NCBI GenBank assembly: GCA_016764955.1
Contig: JAESQZ010000198.1
Coordinates: 1-9,218 of the forward strand
Direction: 5' to 3'
Length of the DNA stretch: 9,218 nucleotides
Source of the DNA: Deltaproteobacteria bacterium
GTDB taxonomy: Bacteria; Myxococcota; UBA727; JABDBI01
Shown here piece after piece: positions 1 to 5,035 of the stretch (position 1 is its first letter; each line of letters opens with the position of its first letter). The translations under genes and the position numbers were made by a program. The notes under the pieces are model-generated. The model saw nothing but the letters and a program-made list of their open reading frames with translations. It was not told the DNA's origin and ran no database searches.

Positions 1-284
1 AAGACTTAAACTCGCTCATAAAAGCCGTTAAATCTTTACACAAACTAGAGCTAATGGGTCTGATGACCATTTTGCCTATAATCCCCAAAAAGCCAGCTAG
101 TTATTGGTTCAAACAAATGCAAGAACTCCAAGCGCCTGAGTATAAAGAACTTTCTATGGGCATGAGCGAGGATTTCGAAGAAGCAATTGCCTGTGGCGCT
201 ACTTGGGTCCGGGTTGGCTCTGCCCTGTTTGGGCCGAGACCACCTGATTTGTCATGCTGGCCTACGCCAGCATCTCTCCGCTGA
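1..284 (+). CDS. yggS: YggS/PLPBP-family PLP-binding protein, 3' end only, with repeat-derived C-terminal tail
   Basis: Only the C-terminal part is present; the reading frame is already open at base 3 and the gene starts upstream of the window. The peptide shows the family signatures LELMGLMTI (the beta strand late in the TIM-like barrel), LSMGMSEDFEEAI (phosphate-binding SMGMS loop) and WVRVGSALFGPR, which is where family members normally end (compare VRIGTAIFGAR in E. coli YggS). YggS/PLPBP proteins bind pyridoxal phosphate and help keep B6 vitamers and amino/keto-acid pools in balance in the cytoplasm; no enzymatic reaction is firmly assigned. About 14 residues follow GPR, ending at TGA 282-284. 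The last ten or so are encoded by the palindromic repeat that begins at 251, so the native stop has apparently been lost. The family call is firm; whether the tail matters is unknown. Confidence 0.9.
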   Translation, partial: DLNSLIKAVKSLHKLELMGLMTILPIIPKKPASYWFKQMQELQAPEYKELSMGMSEDFEEAIACGATWVRVGSALFGPRPPDLSCWPTPASLR

Positions 285-314
285 GAACTAGACCCTGGCC
301 TTCGCCAGGGTGAC
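251..314. repeat. Palindromic element, copy 1 (GTCA...TGAC, two hairpins)
   Basis: The element starts GTCA at 251 and ends TGAC at 314. Hairpin 1 has ATGCTGGC / GCCAGCAT arms (254-261, 266-273) with loop CTAC. A short middle stem TCTC / GAGA (273-276, 283-286) follows. Hairpin 2 has CCCTGGC / GCCAGGG arms (293-299, 304-310) with loop CTTC. The layout matches the copies at 3471-3556 and 5750-5822, although the stem sequences differ. It overlaps the end of the yggS reading frame and supplies its stop codon. Confidence 0.8.
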
Positions 315-358
315 TGGCCTTCGCCAGGGTGACTGGCCTTCGCCAGGGTGACTGGCCT
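295..358. repeat. 19-bp tandem repeat, three full units plus 7 bases
   Basis: The unit CTGGCCTTCGCCAGGGTGA occurs at 295-313, 314-332 and 333-351 without a mismatch, followed by a partial unit CTGGCCT at 352-358. Each unit carries the inverted repeat CTGGC / GCCAG, and with its flanks CCCTGGC / GCCAGGG for the first. It is a tandem amplification of the right-hand hairpin of the palindromic element that begins at 251. There are no spacers, so it is not a CRISPR. Together with copy 1 it fills most of the 118-base gap between yggS and def. Confidence 0.9.
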
Positions 359-361
359 CTC

Positions 362-390
362 TTGCAGGTTCTGATTAAATCCCCTACAAT
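362..390 (+). promoter_or_regulatory. Candidate sigma70-type promoter for def
   Basis: TTGCAG (362-367) and TACAAT (385-390) are separated by exactly 17 bases. The -10 matches 5 of 6 consensus bases; the -35 matches only the TTG. Transcription would start near 392-397, only about 6-11 bases before the def ATG at 403. A weak AGGG (392-395) could serve as ribosome binding site if the start is at its upstream edge. A perfect 6-bp inverted repeat CTGATT / AATCAG (371-376, 388-393) overlaps the -10 and could be an operator. Confidence 0.5.
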
Positions 391-402
391 CAGGGCTTAA
401 CT

Positions 403-924
403 ATGACAGTGCGAAAAGTACATATTTGGCCGGATCCGGTGCTTCAAAGCACTTCTGAGTCAGTCAAACAGGTAGATGATTCTATCCGTGAATTGGTCCA
501 AGACTTAATCGACACGATGGAGCATGTCGGTAATTCTGCCGGTCTATCTGGTCCACAAATTGGGGTCTCTAAGCGTGTTTTTGTCGTAGATATCCCAGCT
601 GAACATAACGATGGCAATGGCACTGATGGCCCGGAAGCTTTTATTAATCCTGAAATTATTGAAAAAGAAGGCCAGTTTGAATGGGATGAAGGCTGCCTTT
701 CTATCCCTGAGGAGCGCGGTAAAGTAAAAAGAGCTATTCGGGTTATCATGCGCTATCAAGATTTGAATGGCGAAACTCAAGAGCGCGAGGCTTTTGATTA
801 TCTCTCCGGCTGTTTCCAACATGAATTGGACCACTTAAACGGAAAACTTTGGGTAGATTATCAAAGTGCGCTCAAAAGAGACATGATACGTAAAAAGATG
901 CTGAAGTTGAAGGCTGGGTTATGA
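403..924 (+). CDS. def: Peptide deformylase
   Basis: A 173-aa cytoplasmic metalloenzyme that removes the N-formyl group from nascent proteins. All three family motifs are visible. Motif 1 is AGLSGPQIG (residues 46-54, usually GxGLAAPQ). Motif 2 is EGCLSIP (96-102), whose Cys98 is a metal ligand. Motif 3 is QHELDHLNG (139-147), whose His140 and His144 are ligands and Glu141 is the catalytic base. Motif 1 is unusual: the first Gly is Ser45 and the usual Ala-Ala is Ser49-Gly50, but Gln52, which contacts the substrate, is kept. Length is normal and the N-terminal VRKVHIWPDPVLQ is typical. The start at 403 is the only ATG that gives the whole domain. The stop overlaps the next gene's start (ATGA, 921-924), so translation is probably coupled. 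The usual partner fmt is not adjacent. Confidence 0.96.
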   Translation: MTVRKVHIWPDPVLQSTSESVKQVDDSIRELVQDLIDTMEHVGNSAGLSGPQIGVSKRVFVVDIPAEHNDGNGTDGPEAFINPEIIEKEGQFEWDEGCLSIPEERGKVKRAIRVIMRYQDLNGETQEREAFDYLSGCFQHELDHLNGKLWVDYQSALKRDMIRKKMLKLKAGL

Positions 925-1505
925 TTTCGCCCCTCAAGTTTTTTCCGCGAAGCGGAAATGTGAATATAGCCCCGGGCGTTAGCCCGGGGGATTGTGTAGC
1001 TCCAGCCCTTAAAGACCCGAAGGGTCGGCTGATTAGCGTGTATTCAACCGTGCCTTCGGCACTGAATAGGATATGCCATACATCTCCCCGGGCTAACGCC
1101 CGGGGCTATATTCGGAATCCGCTTCGCGGAATCGTAGCCTGCTTACTTTTGATACTTGCCTGCCCATCCAAGAAGGCCGAACCTGAAATCTCGCCTAGCT
1201 TTGACAAAAGCACCAGCACACTAACTGTTCAGGTTAAGCTTCCTGCTGGTAAGCACGCCTACGCGCCAGGTGAGCCCATTGGCCAACCAATTGCTCTACG
1301 TATTGAACCTGACAACAACTGGGTTCTAGCGACTCCAATTGAGCTACCGAAGGGCGATTCTAAACATCTTTTAAACGATAACTTTAAAATCAAAGCAAAA
1401 GTTAAAAATGGCCGAGGGCCTATCTCGGCTATTCTTCACATGCAGCTTTGTACCGCTGAAGCTTGCGAGCGACCCAAAGATTATGCGTTTCAAGTCAGCC
1501 TTTAA
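921..1505 (+). CDS. DsbD-alpha-like (DsbD N-terminal domain) lipoprotein, with in-frame palindromic element in its signal peptide
   Basis: The 194-aa product has three parts. Residues 1-7 (MISPLKF) look like the start of a signal peptide. Residues 8-70 are encoded by the palindromic element at 942-1130. Residues 71-81 (IVACLLLILAC) are a hydrophobic core ending in a lipobox, LILAC, with Cys81 as candidate lipidated residue. Without the insert the N-terminus would be a typical lipoprotein signal, MISPLKF joined to IVACLLLILAC. Residues 85-194 are a small beta-rich domain ending LCTAEACERPKDY, with Cys177 and Cys182 spaced CX4C. This resembles the redox site of the periplasmic N-terminal domain of DsbD, which passes electrons to DsbC/DsbG-type partners; the membrane and C-terminal thioredoxin parts of DsbD are absent. 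The start overlaps the def stop and the end overlaps the uvrB start. The family call is likely but rests on the C-terminal motif. Whether the long N-terminus still allows export is open. Confidence 0.7.
   Translation: MISPLKFFPRSGNVNIAPGVSPGDCVAPALKDPKGRLISVYSTVPSALNRICHTSPRANARGYIRNPLRGIVACLLLILACPSKKAEPEISPSFDKSTSTLTVQVKLPAGKHAYAPGEPIGQPIALRIEPDNNWVLATPIELPKGDSKHLLNDNFKIKAKVKNGRGPISAILHMQLCTAEACERPKDYAFQVSL
942..1130. repeat. 189-bp palindromic element, an inverted dimer inserted in frame in a coding gene
   Basis: The ends are TCCGC-GAA-GCGGA (944-956) and its exact reverse complement TCCGC-TTC-GCGGA (1118-1130). Inside these lie CCCCGGGC-GTTA-GCCCGGGG (970-989) and its exact reverse complement (1086-1105). 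Nearer the centre are GACCC-GAA-GGGTC (1014-1026) and GTGCC-TTC-GGCAC (1050-1062), the latter enclosed by TATTCA / TGAATA. The left half, up to about 1036-1040, and the reverse complement of the right half therefore share the same order of three hairpins and parts of the linkers (GAATATAG; GGyTGAwTA). The limits 942-1130 are inferred from the hairpin arms and from the protein reading frame. It encodes residues 8-70 of the DsbD-alpha-like lipoprotein. No transposase is encoded. Confidence 0.85.
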
Positions 1506-3486
1506 GCTTCAGTCTGACCACCAGCCTACTGGCGATCAGCCCCAGGCTATTCAAGCGCTCACAAAGAGTATCCAGGCTAAAAATCGCCACCAGACTCTTC
1601 TAGGTGTCACGGGCTCTGGTAAGACTTTTACCATGGCCAATCTTATCGAGCGCGTTCAAAAACCCACGCTTGTACTGGCTCACAATAAAACGCTTGTCGC
1701 TCAACTTTATCAAGAGTTTAAAAGCTATTTCCCAGATAATGCTGTCGAATATTTTGTCAGCTACTATGACTATTATCAGCCCGAAGCTTATGTCCCTTCT
1801 ACAGACACTTATATAGAAAAAGACAGTGCCATCAACGAAACCATCGATCGGATGCGCCACAGAGCCACCTGCTCACTCTTAGAGCGAGATGATGTGATTA
1901 TCGTCGCTTCTGTCAGCTGCATTTATGGTATCGGCAGCAAAGAAAGCTACCAGGAAATGACTGTCTTTGCTGAAGTTGGTCGCAAACAAAGCCGCGACTC
2001 TTTTTTAAGACAACTCATCGAAAGCCAATATGAGCGCAATGACATTGCCTTTACACCTGGAACTTTTCGAGTTCGAGGCGATGTTGTCGAAGTGTTTCCA
2101 CCTAGTGAAGAAGAAAACGCTTATAGACTCTCATTTTTTGGCGATGAAATCGAGAGTATTACCCTAGTAGATCCTCTGCGTGGGCGTACCCTTAAAAGCG
2201 TCCAAGAAGTTAGCTTTTGGCCAGCTAGCCACTACGCCACTCCTAAAGCACGCACGCATAAAGCCATGAAGGCCATTCAAATAGAACTCCCAAAAAGACT
2301 AAGCGAGCTCAAATCTCAAAATTTACTTTTAGAAGCTCAACGCTTAGAACAGCGCACCTTGTTTGACTTGGAAATGCTTGAAACTATTGGCACCTGCAAG
2401 GGTATCGAGAATTACTCAAGACACCTCACTGGCAGAGCGCCTGGAGAACCGCCTCCAACACTAATGGATTATTTCTCTAGAGATTTTTTGCTCTTTGTTG
2501 ATGAGTCTCATCAAACTATCCCCCAAGTAGGCGCCATGTATCTAGGCGACCAAGCGCGCAAGAAAACGCTCGTTGAACATGGCTTTAGACTGCCATCAGC
2601 ACTTGATAACCGGCCGCTTAAATTTCAAGAATTTGACCAACTCACAAACCAAGTTGTCTATGTTTCTGCAACGCCAGCGCCCTATGAACTGGGCTTAAGC
2701 GAGCCTCATGTTTACGAACAAGTTATTAGACCAACAGGCCTCTTAGATCCAAGCGTAGAAGTCAGGCCAGTAGCCAATCAAGTCGATGATGTCATCAAAG
2801 AAGTTAAAAAGCGTGTCGAAAATAACGAGCGCGTACTGATTACCACGCTCACAAAACGCCTTTCAGAAGATTTGAGCGATTACCTCAAAGATTCTGGCCT
2901 CAAAGCCAGGTACTTACACAGTGATATAGGCACCCTAGAACGCTCTGAAATCCTCAAAGAGCTTAGAGCTGGACAATATGACGTCTTAGTAGGTATTAAC
3001 TTACTACGTGAAGGCCTAGACTTGCCTGAGGTTTCCCTGGTTGCGATTTTGGATGCCGACAAAGAGGGTTTTTTGCGCTCAGCCACTGGCTTAATCCAGA
3101 CGATTGGGAGGGCTGCGCGGCACATAAATGGCCATGCTATTTTATACGCTGACCGCATCACAAACTCCATGCAACGAGCGCTATCAGAAACCAGAAGAAG
3201 GCGCAAAAAGCAGGAAGCTTATAATCTAGAGCATGGGATAACTCCCCAAGGCATTCAAAAAGCGATACACGAGATTTCCAAGCATTTTTTAGTTGAACAA
3301 GAAGCTCAAGATCATCAACCAAAAGCCTCAGGGCTTTCGGCGGATAAAATAGAGAAACGCATCAAAAAGCTGAGCAAAGAGATGACTCAAGCTGCGAAAA
3401 AGCTTGAATTTGAGCATGCGGCTGAGATTCGGGATGAAATTAATAATCTGAGAGATGAGTTGATAGCCCTGTCATCCCGGGCTTGA
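1483..3486 (+). CDS. uvrB: UvrABC excision nuclease subunit B
   Basis: A 667-aa DNA damage-recognition helicase-like protein that takes DNA from UvrA and recruits UvrC. Visible features are Walker A GVTGSGKT (41-48), the YYDYYQPEAY beta-hairpin region that inserts between DNA strands (from 94), the Walker B-type DESH (340-343), helicase motif VI QTIGRAAR (539-546), and a C-terminal UVR domain (about 622-657, LEFEHAAEIRDEI) that contacts UvrC. The frame is open from an ATG at 1408, but homology begins at MRFKSAFK, so ATG 1483 is the better start; E. coli UvrB is of similar length and starts alike. The start lies 23 bases inside the upstream lipoprotein gene, with no clear Shine-Dalgarno, suggesting coupled translation. 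The last four residues (SSRA) and the stop come from the palindromic repeat beginning at 3471. Confidence 0.97.
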   Translation: MRFKSAFKLQSDHQPTGDQPQAIQALTKSIQAKNRHQTLLGVTGSGKTFTMANLIERVQKPTLVLAHNKTLVAQLYQEFKSYFPDNAVEYFVSYYDYYQPEAYVPSTDTYIEKDSAINETIDRMRHRATCSLLERDDVIIVASVSCIYGIGSKESYQEMTVFAEVGRKQSRDSFLRQLIESQYERNDIAFTPGTFRVRGDVVEVFPPSEEENAYRLSFFGDEIESITLVDPLRGRTLKSVQEVSFWPASHYATPKARTHKAMKAIQIELPKRLSELKSQNLLLEAQRLEQRTLFDLEMLETIGTCKGIENYSRHLTGRAPGEPPPTLMDYFSRDFLLFVDESHQTIPQVGAMYLGDQARKKTLVEHGFRLPSALDNRPLKFQEFDQLTNQVVYVSATPAPYELGLSEPHVYEQVIRPTGLLDPSVEVRPVANQVDDVIKEVKKRVENNERVLITTLTKRLSEDLSDYLKDSGLKARYLHSDIGTLERSEILKELRAGQYDVLVGINLLREGLDLPEVSLVAILDADKEGFLRSATGLIQTIGRAARHINGHAILYADRITNSMQRALSETRRRRKKQEAYNLEHGITPQGIQKAIHEISKHFLVEQEAQDHQPKASGLSADKIEKRIKKLSKEMTQAAKKLEFEHAAEIRDEINNLRDELIALSSRA

Positions 3487-3556
3487 CCCGGGATCCAGTA
3501 AAAACAATAGGGCCGTTTGGAAATCGACTGGACCCCGGCTCGGAGGCCGGGGTGAC
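3471..3556. repeat. Palindromic element, copy 2 (GTCA...TGAC, two hairpins)
   Basis: Hairpin 1 has ATCCCGGG / CCCGGGAT arms (3474-3481, 3487-3494) with loop CTTGA. A stem TCCAG / CTGGA (3494-3498, 3528-3532) encloses a 29-base spacer. Hairpin 2 has CCCCGGC / GCCGGGG arms (3533-3539, 3546-3552) with loop TCGGAG. The ends are GTCA and TGAC. The TGA in the first loop is the stop codon of uvrB. The two 28-29-base halves are identical to those at 5750-5822; only the spacer differs. It fills most of the uvrB-trxB gap. Confidence 0.92.
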
Positions 3557-3573
3557 AAGAGCTTATGCTCTTG
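3556..3573. repeat. Small perfect inverted repeat upstream of trxB
   Basis: CAAGAGC (3556-3562) and GCTCTTG (3567-3573) flank a TTAT loop, directly against the end of the palindromic element. It is followed by GAAAAATA-type sequence rather than a T tract, so it does not look like an intrinsic terminator for uvrB. It may be a stem in the leader of trxB or a protein site; its role is unknown. Confidence 0.5.
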
Positions 3574-3605
3574 AAAAATAGGCGCAAGCAACGTAAAGCC
3601 TAAAC

Positions 3606-4535
3606 ATGAGCATTCGCAAAACAACGATCATTGGTTCTGGCCCAGCAGGGTGGACTGCAGCCCTTTACGCTGCGCGCGCTACCCTAAACCCCCTCGTATT
3701 TGAAGGCTCGAGCCCAAATCTGCCGGGTGGTCAACTCATGATCACATCTGATGTTGAAAACTATCCTGGCTTTCCCAAAGGGATACTAGGACCCGAGCTT
3801 ATGCAGTTATTTAAAGAGCAGGCTGTTCGATTTGGTGCAGAGGCCAGAACCGAAAATATTGTCAAATTAGACTTAAGCCAAAGGCCTTTTAAGCTCACTT
3901 CTGAAAACGGTGAAGTAACCGAATCGCAGACTGTGATTCTCGCTATGGGTGCTAATGCAAAGCTCCTGGGCATTAAAAACGAAAAAGAACTTATGGCGCG
4001 AGGTGCCGGTGTTTCAGCTTGCGCAACATGCGATGGCGCTTTTTATCGAAACCAAGATGTCGCCGTTGTGGGCGGTGGCGATACCGCCATGGAAGAGGCC
4101 CAATTTTTGACCCGCTTTGCCACATCTGTCACCCTAATTCACCGCCGCAATGAGTTCAGAGCTAGCCGTATTATGATAGACCGGGCCGAACAAAATCCAA
4201 AAATCAAATTTGTTTTAGAAGAAGAAGTCCAAGAACTCCTAATCACGAATGACGCGCTTAGTGGTCTCAAGCTTAAGAATCAAAGCCTAGAAGTTCAAGG
4301 TTTATTTGTTGCAATTGGCCACCAGCCGAACACAAATATCCTAAAGGGGCAAATTGCTTTAGAATCAACAGGTTACCTCAAAACTCTCGGAAAAAGCTCG
4401 AAGACTGAAGTTGAGGGTTTATTCGCTTGTGGCGATATCCAAGACTCAGTCTATAGGCAAGCTGTTACCGCCGCAGGCTCAGGTTGCGAAGCAGCCATGG
4501 ACTCTGAACGATACTTAGAAACTCTAGGCAGTTAA
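3606..4535 (+). CDS. trxB: Thioredoxin reductase (NADPH)
   Basis: A 309-aa FAD enzyme of the cytoplasm that uses NADPH to reduce thioredoxin. The N-terminal FAD motif GSGPAG is at residues 10-15. The redox-active CATC is at 139-142 in the context SACATCDG. The NADP-binding GGGDTA is at 156-161, followed by HRR (179-181) and Arg185, the pattern that selects NADPH in low-molecular-weight TrxB. The C-terminal FAD motif is FACGD (273-277). Length is normal for the bacterial short type. The ATG at 3606 sits just before the FAD-binding strand; no good Shine-Dalgarno or promoter is seen in the 49 bases between the repeat and the start. The 3' end overlaps the convergent YbjN-domain gene by 12 bases. 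Confidence 0.96.
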   Translation: MSIRKTTIIGSGPAGWTAALYAARATLNPLVFEGSSPNLPGGQLMITSDVENYPGFPKGILGPELMQLFKEQAVRFGAEARTENIVKLDLSQRPFKLTSENGEVTESQTVILAMGANAKLLGIKNEKELMARGAGVSACATCDGAFYRNQDVAVVGGGDTAMEEAQFLTRFATSVTLIHRRNEFRASRIMIDRAEQNPKIKFVLEEEVQELLITNDALSGLKLKNQSLEVQGLFVAIGHQPNTNILKGQIALESTGYLKTLGKSSKTEVEGLFACGDIQDSVYRQAVTAAGSGCEAAMDSERYLETLGS

Positions 4536-4943
4536 ATTTTCATGTTCATATGCCTGTGCCTGTAAAACGGGCACCATGAGCTGATCCGATACTCGGCACA
4601 GGTTGAGCAACACATAAGTAAATTGCTCAACACTAAGGGCCTGATTTACCAGATCCACCTTCACATAGAGATCTCCTTGGCGATCAAAGCCAATCCGTAT
4701 GCTGGGGCTTTCCCTGTTTAAGGATTTGATTAAGTGCGCTGCCGACCTATTCCAACCACCTGATTCTAAAGGCCTTTCTAAAACCGGGTTAATGGCCAGT
4801 CTAAGGCCAGCAGTATGCAAGTGAATTAGCACCTTAGTCATCCCAAACATCCCCTGGTGTTCGGCTCTTACGACAGAACCCGTCATTTTCTGGTATGACC
4901 AACCCAATTTATCCAGAAAATCAGTAATTTGCCCCAAAATCAT
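4524..4943 (-). CDS. YbjN-domain protein
   Basis: A 139-aa soluble protein without signal peptide or membrane segment. Its pattern fits the YbjN family: an N-terminal helix (ILGQITDFLDKLGWSY), a beta strand section (KVLIHLHTAGLRLAIN), then RIGFDRQGDLYVKVDLVNQALSVEQFTYVLLNLCRVSDQL, where the DGDLYV-like strand and the following helix are the family's most recognisable part. YbjN proteins share the fold of type III secretion chaperones. Their molecular role is poorly defined; E. coli YbjN is linked to stress and motility phenotypes. I chose ATG 4943 because homology begins right after it. A TTG at 4970 would add nine residues (MPREFLHNS) and has an AGGA 11 bases upstream, but a hairpin abuts it. 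It is convergent with trxB and divergent from the DsbA-like gene. Confidence 0.75.
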   Translation of the reverse strand: MILGQITDFLDKLGWSYQKMTGSVVRAEHQGMFGMTKVLIHLHTAGLRLAINPVLERPLESGGWNRSAAHLIKSLNRESPSIRIGFDRQGDLYVKVDLVNQALSVEQFTYVLLNLCRVSDQLMVPVLQAQAYEHENLTA

Positions 4944-4970
4944 AGAATTATGTAGGAACTCTCTAGGCAA

Positions 4971-4991
4971 GCTGCAAATTTTCCTTGCAGC
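4971..4991. promoter_or_regulatory. Perfect 7-7-7 inverted repeat in a divergent intergenic region
   Basis: GCTGCAA (4971-4977) and TTGCAGC (4985-4991) flank seven bases. It lies between the divergent YbjN-domain gene and the DsbA-like lipoprotein gene. Read on the reverse strand, the loop holds the AGGA-type sequence that would serve the TTG start at 4970. On the forward strand its right arm overlaps a TTGCAG that could be a -35. It could be an operator or an mRNA hairpin; nothing in the sequence decides between them. Confidence 0.4.
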
Positions 4992-5020
4992 GAAATTGGC
5001 TTTTTGTTAACCACAATCAC

Positions 5021-5026
5021 AAGGAG
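5021..5026 (+). promoter_or_regulatory. Strong Shine-Dalgarno of the DsbA-like lipoprotein gene
   Basis: AAGGAG lies 9 bases before the ATG at 5036. It is the only near-consensus ribosome binding site in the window; def, uvrB, trxB and glmS have weak or none. This suggests the lipoprotein is made at a higher level. Confidence 0.75.
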
Positions 5027-5035
5027 ACGTAAACC

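Noticed and set aside
295..358. CRISPR array
   Set aside because: The 19-bp units abut directly without unique spacers, and no cas gene is present.
942..1130. The element as a complete insertion sequence or a non-coding RNA gene
   Set aside because: At 189 bp it has no room for a transposase, and it is within a continuous reading frame; no independent promoter is seen.
1201..1229. Consensus -35 TTGACA at 1201-1206 as a uvrB promoter
   Set aside because: No acceptable -10 lies 16-18 bases downstream, and the site is inside the lipoprotein coding region.
1408..1482. Upstream ATG at 1408 as the uvrB start
   Set aside because: It would add 25 residues unlike any UvrB N-terminus and overlap the coding end of the DsbD-alpha-like domain; homology starts at ATG 1483.
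3556..3580. Hairpin CAAGAGC/GCTCTTG as intrinsic terminator of uvrB
   Set aside because: The stem is followed by A-rich sequence rather than a T tract on the forward strand.
3571..3599. trxB promoter TTGAAA / TAAAGC with 17-base spacing
   Set aside because: The -10 matches only about half the consensus, and the -35 sits on the arm of a small hairpin; too weak to annotate.
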